Positions 10,527 through 43,400 of a DNA stretch of 64,000 bases are shown here, piece after piece (position 1 is the first letter of the stretch; each line of letters starts with the position of its first letter). The stretch covers positions 11,942,173-12,006,172 of the forward strand of contig LR990045.1 in assembly GCA_905147135.1 (NCBI GenBank), written 5' to 3'. This stretch comes from Blastobasis lacticolella. Taxonomy: Eukaryota; Arthropoda; Insecta; Lepidoptera; Blastobasidae. A model generated the notes under the pieces. The model saw nothing but the letters and a program-made list of their open reading frames with translations. It did not search any database and had not been told where the DNA came from. The translations under genes were made by a program, and so were the position numbers.

Positions 10527-12421
10527 TTATGTGTTCTTCTGCCAAAACTTTGCAGCATTGCGTGGAGTCTTTCCTTTGCCAGAGTTCTTTTTCGGCACAG
10601 AGTGTGGCTCAGTACTGCCACCTGACGCTGATTCATCATTTTCTGTCTGTGTCTTTAGTGTCTTTTTTATGAACATAATCTGCAATGATAAGAAGTTACA
10701 GCAATTACTACAATTATATTATACAAGTTGTACCAATTTCTAAAATGATTGGTACAACATGTTAAAACATGTGTACATTCAATTAATGTTTATGGTGAAT
10801 ATTGTGTGTTATTGATGCAGCAGTTTCAAAGACAAAAATTGTAATTTCTGTATGCAACAAGATTACAGTCTAACAGAGTAGTCTTACCTCTTGTTCAATG
10901 CCATGTTGATGCCTTATTGACCGCTGCTTATGCTGGTTGGCTCTCTGTATGTGCCTATCAACAGAGTTCAGTACTGCTTCGCAAGAATTACACCAGTCAG
11001 CCAGCACATCTGATATAGATGCTGCATCCTCCAGACGTGCGTCACGGCCTAGGGCTACATCCACTTCAACTCTTTTACATTCTTGGTCCAACTTGCCATG
11101 GATGATGTCTGCCATATTGGGAAACATAAATGTTTACAGTTATTTACAATTTATTTTCACAGTGTTTCCTTAGGACTATGACATGGGATTGTTCAAGAGG
11201 TATATTAGAGGTCTCCTTAGAGGTGGGGCAAAGAAATTATAGTGCCCCTCGTATTGCTGATTTCCATATGAGGTGGTGACCACTTTCCATCAGGTGGCCC
11301 GCTTGCCTGTTTGTCTGCCGTATTACATGTTTGTTACAAAGAGGACATAACTGTATATAACAAGAGGCAGAGATAATTAATGTTTATTATGAAATCCTAC
11401 TATTTCTACATACACATATATTCATATCTTGTTATATTCAGTTATATCCTCTTGTGTGACATTAAAGATATAACACTTCCTATTATAAATGGGAAAGTAT
11501 TTAACAATGTTCAGATGGATGTTTTTACGTTTCCCACAAAAATTACGAAATCGAGTTTGATGTTGCTTGGCTTTAATTTATTCTAAAATTTAATGTTGTT
11601 TCTGCAGAAAATGGTTTGGAACATAATAACCAAATATTCCACGGGCAGAGTTGGGATCATAAGCTGGTTTCAAATAAAATAAAAAATAACAAACTACCTG
11701 CATAAATAGCTTCAATAATCAGATCCTCAAGATCTCTAACATTTTTAATGTCTAGTTCTTTAAGCAGCACACTGTAAGGAATGCACTTCTCCTGAGTGGC
11801 CAATGTGGCTATGGTGAGGTGTTGTAACTTTTTACATTGTGCCGGAGTCAGTTCCAAATAATCTGATTTGTTCTCCATATAATCTTTGTAAGTGCCATAC
11901 GCAAATAGATTTAATGTTTTGAAGTGAGCAGCATATGCACCTTCTTCCAACTGTAAATACAAATTACACACATATTATTCATTGTTCAGATGTCGCTTGT
12001 CATGTATTGATTGAATAAAAAATATTTATTCACACAGTTAAAAACACCACAATTACTCTGGTGTTTAATTATTTATTACACCACCAAAATAAAATCAAAA
12101 CGAATAGAATGTAATTAATGCATATTAACATACAACCTTTATATCAATATATTAGCGTTGGAAATAATGGAAATGAGGTAAGATTACGACGAAGAGCACA
12201 AATTTTATTAAGTAGAAAATTCTAACCTCTTTTACGTTCGGCATCTCGAGTAATTCTCCGAATACATGTACACCTGGGGCCTCCAATACCTGTTTAATTA
12301 ATTCAGCACATGCCGAGCCTTTAGTACCCTTGGCTAGAAGAACAAACTGCTCTAGAGGATGGTTTGTAGAAAACGATAACAATGATGAAGGCTCATCTTT
12401 ATCCATCGACATAGAATTCAT
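10527..12421 (-). CDS. CSN7: COP9 signalosome complex subunit 7, four exons, 273 aa
   Basis: Exons on the minus strand are 12421-12227, 11950-11698, 11108-10888 and 10679-10527. Phases join exactly (0, 1, 0) with GT-AG borders. CSN7 is a PCI-domain subunit of the COP9 signalosome, the complex that removes NEDD8 from cullin-RING ubiquitin ligases. Recognition rests on [15 protein letters not shown] near the N-terminus, then [34 protein letters not shown] and [16 protein letters not shown] of the PCI/winged-helix region. These are followed by a coiled-coil tail and the basic C-terminus [13 protein letters not shown]. Length is normal for the family. The start is the first Met ([11 protein letters not shown]), with downstream in-frame Mets possible. 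Intron 2 holds a LINE-end repeat. The neighbour is a divergent zinc-finger gene about 1 kb away. Confidence 0.93.
11183..11345 (+). repeat. LINE 3'-end fragment (Jockey/CR1 group) in CSN7 intron 2
   Basis: The plus strand contains ttcaagaggtatattagagg and then ggtggtgaccactttccatc, ending with the gcttgcctgtttgtctgccg tail. It closely matches 25528-25745. The first block encodes the end of a LINE protein of FKRGIRG type. Confidence 0.6.
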
Positions 12422-13440
12422 TGTTCCTATACAGTTATTTTTACTTCTTACAAATAAAACTACTTGGAGATCTTCAAATTACTGACTCGTACGCCTTATT
12501 ACTAAATTACCACTATTTAGAGAGAAAATAAATAAAATTCTTCAAATCACTACGTACAAAATGAATTCTCAATTTGACAGATAACTCTGAAAAACGTTCA
12601 GTTTTTGCAACAGAAATGTCAATGTGTGATATTTGTATTACAAAAACGAAACGTCGACCATAAACTAAATACTGTTTTTTCTGCGTTACCTCTGGAGTAA
12701 CGCAAAGGGTGCAGAGACTACTGACTTTTCTATTCCTTGTTGAATATAATTTTAAAAAGAGTAACACAAATACAGATTTACACATTTTGCATGCATCGTA
12801 AAATAAATTTCGGTCTGAATTATACTTAAAGACATAAAAACTTTCATGTAAAATAAATCCAAATAAATAAGTGGCTGAAAATTCCAAGTTTCCAGTTCAC
12901 ATAATTTCCTCAAGAGTAGAAAAACAACAATTACCATCAACAATAAATAAAATGGCCTCCGGTTTTTTGTGTGTGTGATAAAATTATTGTTTTCATGAAA
13001 ATCAGATAAATAGTTATCTTTTAGGTTTTTTTCATTTTCGATTGTTTCTTTTAGAGCAGTATGAAGCGTAAGACTAAGTTAAATAAGTTATGTAATAGAT
13101 CTAAAGCTGGATGTTTTGAGCGTGTCGATGTGCCCTGTAGCGTCATTGTGGTATGCCGCCTTTTCTATTGAGTTGATTAGTATGAATTACAAGAATACTT
13201 TCATAAATCATTGATTCAGAGTACTTTGGAACAGTAATTTATTGGATTTACAAAGTTCTACAGGTGTAGTCGGCAAGTTGGTCGATGGGTGCGTTGTGCG
13301 TTTGTAGTTGTGAAAGCGTACGTACATGTCCATAATGGTAAAACTGTCATAAGTTGTGTTTACTATCAAAATAGTGACTTGGTTTGGTATCGGTCGGTTA
13401 CTAGTTTTTCCTATGTAGTGTAGAATTATTAGTGTTGAAA
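12422..13440. promoter_or_regulatory. Divergent promoter region between CSN7 and the zinc-finger gene
   Basis: The start codons of CSN7 (minus, 12421) and the zinc-finger gene (plus, 13441) lie head to head about 1 kb apart. Both 5' UTRs and probably a shared promoter lie in this AT-rich stretch. No TATA box or CpG-rich core could be assigned with confidence, and 5' UTR exons cannot be excluded. Confidence 0.5.
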
Positions 13441-33362
<19,922 letters not shown>

Positions 33363-34990
33363 ATGGGACACCACCGCCGGGATGGTACCCTGGTTGACCG
33401 TCCGTGTGAAGTGGTTGTGGGATAGTCGAGTGCAAGTTACAAGCTGTTGCAAGGTTGGGATGGCTTGGTTCGAGCTAGCAGTGTCAGTGATTTTGTGTCC
33501 TACATCTTGAACAGAACATTACTGAGTGTAGATCAGTGCAATGACAGTGTATTGTTCACTTGTTCAGTGTGTCGTTGGTAACGGTTGGTTAGTTCGGACG
33601 CAATAACCGATCCCTATGGGTTCATATCTCTGGTAGGTATGAGATGCAAGTCTGATGACTGTCAATTTATAGAAAAACGCAACCTCACGACGTAATCGTA
33701 AGTTGCGTTGATCAACCCTCTCTGAAGTGACCCCGCTTGGGGCATTCGTGTAAAACGAATTTTAAAAAGTACACCAACTTTGTATAAAATGTTACTAAAA
33801 TGTATCTGAGGATTAGTTTTTTAGGGAGTTGGCAGACTGGTCTATCAACTTGTGTAAATATAATTATATTGACCATGAATTGGCCACAGAATTTGAATTT
33901 AGGCAATAAAATCAGAAAAAACGTAAACGTTACAGCTAAGCCTAAATTAATTAAAAATACCAATAGATCAGACAGCTTTATTTAACTAAAAATAGATTTA
34001 ATTTTTGTGACAATAGTCATATTGTGTTTTTAAATGTTTATAACGTAATTATGTCACTGACATACTTAACTTTTTAGCAATAACTGGGAGCAAACCAGGT
34101 GATTTTTTAAAGTAAAATGTTCTAAAATTTAGAACATGCGCGTTTGTGTGGTATGAATGTTTTGTAAAAAGACATGGCGTAAGGTTCAGTGTACATTAGT
34201 GTACTTAGCTTGTAAGGGTACTGTAGTTACTTAGTGTCGGTGTTGCCCTGTACATATCATTACGTTTTGTAACACTAAAACGCGTTTTGTAATTACATGA
34301 ACTGTACAATCTCTCTGTAGGTACGCAATACGCATTTAAGTTTCACACTGTTAATTTAGGTCGCGTTTTCGAATAAGTGTTTAGTACATATTTTACGTGT
34401 AACGGCTGTTTTGTATGAGTATAATGTGCAATCAAAATTCAAGATTTAAAGATCTGATTTTATCAATGTTTACCTGTGGCTTAGGTGTTTGTTTTGTACG
34501 GGATTTTATTTCGTTTGACACGACTGCGACACTTTGAACATATGCAGTTCTTTATATATTCTGTCCATAAGAATAGGCCTAACAAATCCTACTTAAACTT
34601 TCACTTCAACTTATTCTATGTAAGTTATGTCAGATGAAATAAAAGCCTGTACCGGTGTGGGTAAGACTATCAAATGTCTGCGGGATTCGTCGTATCTAGT
34701 CTGTGATAGGGTAACCACACCTCTATATCCTAATACTGTTTGTGGCAATAAGACTGATTTTCCAATAGGTCGCCATACAACCATCTGGTTTGGTGCCAGA
34801 GTTGAAAATGACCTTACAAGTTTGTTATATGTCATCTAAATCATGTGTGGTGTTCCATTCGACTTACTGTGTAGAGTTTATGCCGTTATTTGGCTTTCTT
34901 CTTTTCAATACACCAGTCAGTAGATATACAACATTTATGTCAGGAAGAAAAATGATGGAGCTTAATAAAGTAGTATTATTATATTTCATA
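33363..34990 (+). other. Probable 3' UTR of the zinc-finger gene
   Basis: Sequence downstream of the TGA lacks recognised repeats for about 1.6 kb. AATAAA signals occur at about 33905 and 34964. The actual cleavage site is not known. No other gene is seen here. Confidence 0.45.
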
Positions 34991-36194
34991 GTTAACTCTC
35001 ATAATTTGTTTAAAAAACAGGATCGCGTCCCGTTAATAACAATGGCATAAACTCACAACTCCAGTGCTTCCCATTGATGTAATATTTTCATTTATGAAAC
35101 TCATTCCATGAAGTATTTTTTTTGTGTAAAAAGTATGAAATGGCTTCTTTTAAAAATTAAAGAAATCATGTATGATTTATTTAAATGGTTGGTTAAAAAA
35201 TAAAAAAAATGACGAATGAGTTAAGTAAAACTGAATATTGCTTTGCTTTCCCAAGAAAAATTGGAACAGTATTAATTTTATAGTAGAAGTTTAATGAAGT
35301 TTATTTGGAAAAAATTAATAATTAAAGGTTTTATTATGAAAAAGTATTCTAATTTCCATTTTGTTATGTCGAATCTTGACATTGTTTGCCATTTACTTAT
35401 GTGTAAATATTATAGCGGACATCTATAATTTTTATATTAAACGAAATATACATACTACAACATTGCTTATTTTTGTAACATACCTACATCCATAACATAG
35501 CACAGCGTACACAAATATAGAAACAAACATTGTACATCAGACAGACGTTTGTTACGAGTTGCGAGCAAAGCAAAGCGAAATTTTTTGACATGGGTTGGCA
35601 AACAAGTGTATATTGCGGGGAACGCATTATCGGCCTCGTAAACTGAAGGCAAAATGAGATAGCGCCCTCGAAATGCTCCCGAGGGAGTGAGAGGGCGAAC
35701 TGGGTTGCGTGGGATACGCGCTAGACACCGCAATTAACCACAACAATTTTCTTGCCATAAAGTTTACGCCCTCAGCAGTTATAGAAAAAAAAATATTTTA
35801 TTGCCTATGAGGGGGCACACAGGCTTACAGAGAATTATGGTGAGAAACAGGCAAACAAAATTAACATGCAGAAAATGCTTTACTGTAGCTAGCTGCTGTT
35901 GTCACTCAGGTTCAAGTCTCGTCATATAAAAAATACCGCTGGCAGTCTTGAAATATGAGAAAGAAGTTTAAGAAATTAAAACAATGGGACAGACGCATCC
36001 CCTCCAAGCGTTCAGCGTTCTTTTACTGACGGAACCTGTATTCAAAGACAATACCTATCGAAATCTTATGGCACACTCTTGTTTTGTGCGTACCGACGAT
36101 TGCAACCCGACCGCCTAATTCGAGTTGAACTTAGCCATCTTTAAGCAATAGGATCGCAAATGCTCAAGTTTTCCCAAGGGTCTATTAAAGGTTG

Positions 36195-36400
36195 ACCAAG
36201 GTAAACCCTGGTCAACGCTGGGGACCTAAGCGTAGACTTAGGCCTGGGTCTAAGTTTAGGGGGCCTAGTTTTTGAGTGTTTGTAAACCTTTAGATTTACA
36301 AAGTTCAAGTCTGGTCAACGGTGGGGACTTGGTTACTAGGCTTACTAAACTTAGGCTCGGGTCTAAGTCTACGCTTAGGTTACAATCAGTTTCACGGTGC
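36195..36400. repeat. Fold-back element with ~50-bp arms
   Basis: The left arm has acctaagcgtagacttaggc and tctaagtttag. The right arm is its complement, with ctaaacttag and gtctaagtctacgcttaggt. About 60 bp separates the arms. It resembles a MITE with partly eroded outer ends. Confidence 0.7.
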
Positions 36401-36589
36401 CCAGCGTTGGTCGAATGTGTGGAATCGCAAATAGGAAGAAAAGCAATCGTCAAGAACATCAAAGTATTTGTTCCACACTTAAACCTGAATTTTTTTTTAA
36501 TTGTTTCAGTAGATTCGTAGATTACCTCAACTTTCTGATGCAGTAGATATTCTGGTACAGTGGACATTCTGATGAAGTGGAGGAGAATT

Positions 36590-36920
36590 GACTGGTGAAC
36601 TCCGACTCGAGATCCGCCCATGCAAAGGAACTCGACGAAGCCTTAAAGGAGACATGTCGTATTATAACGGGCTGCCCAAATCTTGCACCACAAAACAAGC
36701 ATGCCGTAGTAGCATGTTAATGCAGTTGCCGTGGCCGACGACCAGGCGAGTGCTAGATCTGAAACTAAATTTGTTTTCGGAAATTTACCGATGATGTTGA
36801 ACCTCACCACAGCTTCCTACACCTACAGGAACCGTCCTACCTACGAACTCCCCAAATTGTATTCTACGAGATATCTATCTGCGAGGCGTCTAAATTGGAA
36901 CGGTCCGGGGCTTTGAATAG
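36590..36920 (+). pseudogene. LINE reverse-transcriptase C-terminal remnant (R1/Jockey type)
   Basis: The plus strand encodes KELDEALKETCRIITGCP followed by NLAPQNKHAV, a pattern found near the C-terminus of Jockey/R1-type LINE proteins. Stops and frameshifts follow. It is intergenic. Confidence 0.55.
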
Positions 36921-37111
36921 GCTGCAATGACTTCGGCGCCGCGGATCACCGCTGCGATCCCAGCGTTCGTTTGTCTCGAGATAAAATTAAAATGAAACAA
37001 TGCCGGTCCTTCGGAACAACGCCCTGACGCGACGCCTCTTTTGTGTTTTAAAAAGTAATCGTTTTTGCGAGTCGCTTGAGCGTTTTATGTATTTTCTGTT
37101 TATTACAATTT

Positions 37112-37345
37112 TGAGCGGCACTGGTCTAGTGGCAGCGTGCTTGCGAGACTGATAACCGAGGTTAAGCAAAAAAATAGAAATAAGCAATGTTCGAGAACTG
37201 AATGGATGACCGTTTCGTACTTTGAGGCTAACTTTAGCAGCGCAACGAGCTCGCCACTCGTTAGGTGAGCGACTCCTGAGCGCCACTGTAGGCGCAGCGA
37301 GGTTGACCAAGGTCTTCCGCTAGACCCGGAGTCTGGTTGAACAGT
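37112..37345 (+). repeat. SINE A, most complete copy
   Basis: The tRNA-like head is gcggcactggtctagtggca then gcgtgcttgcgagactg, with a box-B-like gttcgagaac downstream. The body has ggatgaccgtttcgtacttt, and the 3' part ends ccaaggtcttccgctagacc. Other copies are at 18188-18320, 22849-22985 and 43600-43705. Confidence 0.7.
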
Positions 37346-37597
37346 TAAGGGCCACGTTACTTACCTATATAATTATTAACAATTTTTAATGGGAACTACA
37401 ATAGTTTCTGTCCGCGGCTTTACTTTCATGCCGCACTTTTCAACTAAATTTTCACTAAGTATCTTAAAGCTCTTATGGATATATCCCATAACCACAGTCG
37501 GCGTGATTGTGATTATGGGGATACGAGTCTTGCAGTAGGGGTTAAAACTTTAGACGTAAAAACAGAACAGCAGTGACTGTATTGTTAATTTTTTTTT

Positions 37598-37695
37598 GTT
37601 ATACCTACGCAAAATGGCAGGTGGGCCACCTGATGGAAAGTACTCACCGCTGCCTATGTATTTCAGCAACACCAGGGGCGTCACTATGTTATTAT
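37598..37695 (-). repeat. LINE 3'-end fragment (Jockey/CR1 group)
   Basis: The tail gttatacctacgcaaaatgg is followed by caggtgggccacctgatgga and aagtactcaccgctgccta, the usual 3' end of these LINEs. Confidence 0.55.
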
Positions 37696-40496
37696 AATTT
37701 CTGAAAATCCTTGGATGTTACCTACACAAACACGACACGAACCAACTGCTAAGTTTCATTTGTAGTTTCGGCTCTCGATTTCTCTGGTAGGTACTTAAGC
37801 AGGGCACACAACTAGCGACCCGCCCCGGCTTCGCACCGGTCACTTTGTCTGTTAGTGAAAACCGCATGAAAATTCGTAGTGATGAATTTCTTAAAAATTA
37901 TTTTATTTCCGATTATGAAAATTTCTCGGTAAATTCTCTGTAGGCGTTCTTCGCTCGTACAATTCGCTTACGCTGCGGCGTTGCTTGAACGATATTCTGC
38001 AGCTCATGCCCCATTTAATGGCATTAAAACAGGCACGTCATCCATTACGCGGGGCGTTTGATGATTTATTACGTCACGAGTAACTGTGACGTCATGGAGT
38101 CCGGGCCTTGGTCGTGGATGGCAGACATTACTCTCCCATTGTCATGCGAACCTTTTCGCTCCTTTCAATAGAGATGTGTAGGTATCTACGAATCTGTTAA
38201 TGAAATACCTACGCATAGGTGTGCTACCGCGTGTAGGTATTTCGCATAATCCAAAAGGTAGGTAGCTTATTACTATTTGGGGATAGTGTAGCGAAACGAG
38301 ACCTTCGGCCATACTAATTTTATGAGTTGTACTTATCTATGATTTTATGAGAAGGAAGTTCCTATGCCTTATTACTCAGGGAGGTGCAAAGTTTTAGCTT
38401 CCCCTAATACCATTAAAAATATTATTTTGTTTTTGAACTTAAAAACTGTCGCCGTAAGCAAGCTCCACTTATACCCCGTTACATCTTTTAAGTCTTGCGG
38501 TTATCAGCGGAACTACATTTATTAGACTACAAACACTATATTAGCTAAATATACCTACGTATAGTTATGCTAGGACAACAGCGCTCTCTTTAAGTTAATA
38601 TCATTCAAAAACTATTCGTCTCAAAATCAAGTGAAGAAATAGTAGTTAATGCAACTGTCATATAAAAGGGGGTATTAAAACATGAGTGTCTGTTTATCAT
38701 ACGAGGCGTAGCCGAGTATGATCATAGTTTGACACGAGTGTTTTATTACCTAATTATATGCAGTTGCATACACTACTTTATCTACACTCATATTTTTATG
38801 TTAAAATATCGTACCTATAATTTTCTCAACTTTGCTGTAAGTAAGCTGCGAGTCAGTTGCGAGTCGAGGATATCAAGCGGCGGGAAATTCACTTTACTAC
38901 TTTCACATTTATCTTTTTATTTGCTTAAAATAATAAAAAACATTCACAACACACAAATTACAACAATTACAAAAAATATTCTGTTTAGCGGGAAAATAAT
39001 TACACAGAATATAAACAAGAAAATTTAAATTTTGAATTTGTTAAAGACATCTACTAGTAGGTGTTCAGCCTACATTTCGCCGTGTCCCGGCGCCCGACAA
39101 AAAATTAAAAAATATAAGTGTTGCATAATGATTAAAAAAGTATTTTATAGGTACGTAGGTAGTCAAAAATTTAAATGGTAGGGGGTGGGGTGTAGGTACT
39201 TATAAACTCTCTGCCTGCGTCGAAGATATTTAGCAGAGCATTTAGTCCATTTAATATTTCGGAGTTGGGAATTTGCCTCTTGAAACAAATCCCCTCTTCA
39301 TTAAAACTTAAAACAACTGAAGTTCAAATTGACTGAGAATCTTAAATTGTAGAGCATGAGCAATATGAAAACTTCTATTATCTGAGGTTGGAGCCATGTC
39401 GATGTCGAACAGCTATTTTTTCAGAATGAATTTTTAAAACTTGGACCCTAAGGTAGGTGTAGGGTAGGCATAGGGGTAGATTTGGGTAGGGGTATGGGTA
39501 GGAAACCAAGCGTACGAAATCGCGCCGGGCCCACTAGCTAGTTATATAAATAGTTCAATATCTATATAGATTCATCCCATATAAGCTCATATATTTGGCG
39601 TCACAAAGCAGTCCATACCTTCATAAATACATAATCGATTTAAATTAGCTTTTGTGGTTAGGTAAGGTTAGTTAGCAAATAAAACAATGATCACATCTGT
39701 ATTTCATTAAATTCTTCAACTCGATCGATTTACGCCAGACAATACGCCTTCAATAATGAGATCCTAAAAATAAATAGAGCCGGTTTCATTTTGCAAACAT
39801 TTTTATTTTACTGTTTTTTTTTAATTATAATAAAATAGTATAATATAATTCTTTTAAAATAAAACTTAGATATAAATACAAAAATGTGTAAGTATCACAA
39901 ATTGACTTCGGTGGTTGTGGCTCTTCGTACATTTACCTACATAAAGGTCCTTTGTACACAATATATAACTTCTCTTTTCGACTACACGTCTGATTTTCAA
40001 AGTATAATTTTATTTTATAGTAGATAAAATTATCAGGTAATTATCTATCTATTTTTGTTTCTCGCACGTATCGGAACTCGCTCAAGACCACGTGGTCTGC
40101 AGCTTATCTTTTTAGAACCTAAACCACCGTCTTTCGTACTAAAAACCGAGTAAAAATCACACAAATCATCCTTTATTTTCACGTAAACGTTCCTCGCTCA
40201 AATATAAAAAAGTACCTAGGTAGATATGTATAAACACTTGGCCTACCTATTTAGTTTAGAATAAGTGTTCTTAAGCATCCAGGCGGAAAAATATCCTGAT
40301 CATTATGAGTTAGAGAATTTAAACTTATTACGAAAAAAAAACAAGTTTGTTGACTCTTTAAAAATGTGACAAAAATTTAGCAAAGGTAAGTAATAAGGCA
40401 CTCCTACAAAAAGTCCATAGGTCCTTTTTGTTTCAGCAAAACCTAGAACCACCCACAGACATACCACAGAATCTTGCTTGTCAAAACCCTGTCAAA
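37696..40496. other. Intergenic DNA downstream of the P450 gene
   Basis: No gene is supported. It contains the hairpin at 38650-38768, a G-rich run of ggggtagg-like motifs at about 39450-39505, and otherwise AT-rich sequence. Confidence 0.4.
38650..38768. mobile_element. Palindromic MITE, 119 bp (tgcaactg...cagttgca)
   Basis: The left arm (tgcaactgtcatataa, then ggtattaaaacatgagtgtc and atcatac) pairs with the right arm (gtatgat, gacacgagtgttttattacc, ttatatgcagttgca). The centre is gaggcgtagccga. The whole element folds as one hairpin. Confidence 0.75.
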
Positions 40497-43400
40497 TCAC
40501 GCTGCCTTTTCCAGGACAAAGTAATACGGTGGTTCCAACCTATTCACGCCGGTGTTCACTTGACTGGGCGGTGGCCCGTGCCATTCTAGTCTGTGCTTGC
40601 CGAGGAGCTGCGAGACTAGAGTCGAGAGCATCTTGTAGACGATCTTGGAAGCTGGACAGTACTGGCCGAAGGGGACAGAGGTCAAGGGGTGGGCGCTGGA
40701 AGCTCGCAGGGGGTCAATGCAGTCTTTCGACCAGCGCTCGGGGATGAAAGCCTCGCCGCGGGCCCAGTGTTGCTGTAGTTTGCTGGTCGCGCCGTGAGCT
40801 AGCACTATGTCCACCTGGAGAGGGCCAAATGTCGACGAATTAATCGGGCAATCGCTAACGGTGAAGGTGCTATGATGTTTTTGTGCAATGCTGAACCGGA
40901 ATTGCGATGTTACGTGAGAGAACGAAGCTGATGTCTCGGCCTGTTATTACTTACACTTGCTACCTATCCGCCAATCGCGTGTGGAACACCACCACTCAAG
41001 TATCTTAGCTAGGGTTTGGCGACGAAAATAGGTAAAGCGGTGCCTATCCAGGCGGACTTCATGAGCTTGACAGGGACAATAAGTTCAACAAGTCGTATAC
41101 TTTAACTAACCATTCTATCAGCCTAACAAATCTACAGCTGCTTGTACACCGGCCGGGCGAGGGGACACGACGAGGGAGGGAAATTGAAATTTGTTCGTCA
41201 AAGATAATTTTCACCGATATCAATTCCGGTTTTTTTTCGCGCCTCCTCCAGCCGGTGGAAAAGCAAGGCTCGATAATTATGCGTCCGCGCGATCGAGGCT
41301 TGATTAGTAACGCATATAAATGGAGTTGATCGAGTCTACCAGTTGAGTACTATACCCAGATTATAACTATTATTCCCTATACCCCGTAGGTATCCCTGGT
41401 CAGATTCCGTTGTTAACAGGGCCATAGAAGTCAGAGGGCAGTCGTTCCACTGTAATTAGCTGATCTGCCGAATCCTGGATCACGGTCACGGAAGCCCCCG
41501 GGCTCTCGCGCACGAGAGTACAATCGTGATTGACGCCAAGATGAGGATTCATCATCCCCACAATCAGCTGGTACACTAGGTACCCTTCACCCCCGCCATC
41601 GGCTCCACGGTCCCCACGCCAGCTACAGGGATCAACGGCTATAAATACAATTCTCACCCCAGCCGGCACCTCGTACCCGCCAACGCCGACCGGCTCCACA
41701 GTCCTCCGCACCACGCCCCCAGTGGCCGGATACAGCCGCAGCGCCTCCCGCGCCGCCGCCGCCGCGTAGGGCCGCGGGGGCCGCGCGCCGGGCTCCGCCG
41801 CGGTCGCCGCCGCCCAGTGGGACTCGTCCAGGGCCCGTTGCTGGACGGCGGGGTGGAGGGACAGCTTGAAGAGCATGCTGAGCGCCGTTTGGGCTACCTG
41901 CGGTGATGACAGCCGTTTTGAGAGGACAGCACGGCTATCACAAGTGAGCCAGCGACACAGCTCGCGCTGTGAGAGAGCGTTTAGTTTCCTTCTCTCAATG
42001 ATAACATGAAAGAGATAGTCAGTGTCTATGTCGCGCGTTTTATTACTTGAGTGAGAGCAACATGTGCTAGACGTACAGGGTAATTTTTTATGGGCTTTGC
42101 TCCACCACTTATTCCTACCGCTGCAACTCCTGTGTAGCCAGGATCTACAGCGGTGACCACACACAGGTCCTGAGTTTTGACACTCGGGCGCGCCCGAGGA
42201 CAAACTGGTAGGTACTGTCTTGGAAGGACAGATTGTTCTGTTATATACCTAAACATATCTGTACAGAATGTGGCTGACGGGTATGCCTAACAATAACTAG
42301 CCTCAGAACTAAATATATACATAATATACATAAAGCTCACGCCTCTGTCCCACAGGTGAGGCAGAGACTATGGACTGCCACTTGGCTCTGTCCTGACACA
42401 ACTCTCTAGCTTTTCATTTATCCACAACTCTAAGAACTAGAATTCCCTATATGGCGAAGTGGTATGCTCAGATTATAATGATCAGGGAACACACTCGCAG
42501 GCAGCGTGTTCCATTCCTTAGCTGTATAACCATTACAAAGGTTGAACCAAAGCGGCATCCACGACATAAGAATGAAACGTTTCTCGATGGCGGAAAGGGG
42601 CTGGAGGGGTTAGCTTTAAATTAAAGCATGCTGTGCGCCATGTAGGATACCTGTGATGATTACGTTGAGTTGACATAGCCCCTTCTTCTCCCGACAGAGG
42701 TCTCACGCTAAAGAGAGTGCATCCATTTATTATACACTCCCATGACCGCGAGAACAACATTTGCAATGCAAGGGCTTCCAAGTACCATCTCGTAATCAAC
42801 ATGTAAAAGGAAGCCATTAGGTAATTTCGTTATCGCAGGGTGGAGCGACAGTTTGTACGAGCCCTGAGATTTTAGCAATGGGAGTTCGCTTGAAGCTATG
42901 CCACAACAAAACGCAAATTTGCTATGCCCAACAGAAATCGGATTCCCATGCTTGTTCCCCTAGACAAGTATATAGTACAATAGGTAGAGCTCGTCTAGTC
43001 TAAGATGACGCGCCCCACTACTTAGTTAGTTGATTTCGATGTGTGAGTGCAAATATTAATATCGACACTTCAACTGTGTGGGGCCAATGAACGACGCGTG
43101 TTCCTACGTTTGAATGTCACCGGCAACTGAATGACCAATTACGACGGCATTTGTATATGTATTGCGTCCATATTTTAAACTTGCTTGTGTGCGGTAATGC
43201 GATAGTGGGGCGCGTCATTTTAAATTAGACGAGCTCTACCAGCTCACCGGCTCTACTCCGGCTAGGAACATGTCTGCAACCAGTGGTAGCGCTTTCTCTT
43301 TCAGCGGCAGCAGTTTCTCGAGGAAAATTTGTTCCGGACTTCCGCTATTCTCATACTTCTGCTTGGCTTTTTTGAGGTAGATGTTCATTATACTGGAAAG

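Larger units (their letters stand above)
34991..37100. other. Intergenic DNA between convergent genes
   Basis: AT-rich sequence with no supported host gene. It includes the fold-back at 36195-36400 and the LINE remnant at 36590-36920 listed separately. Confidence 0.4.

Noticed and set aside
41400..42203. 267-codon minus-strand frame as a single gene
   Set aside because: Only 41658-41897 is coding (P450 exon 8). The rest is intron and a dispersed repeat read through by chance.
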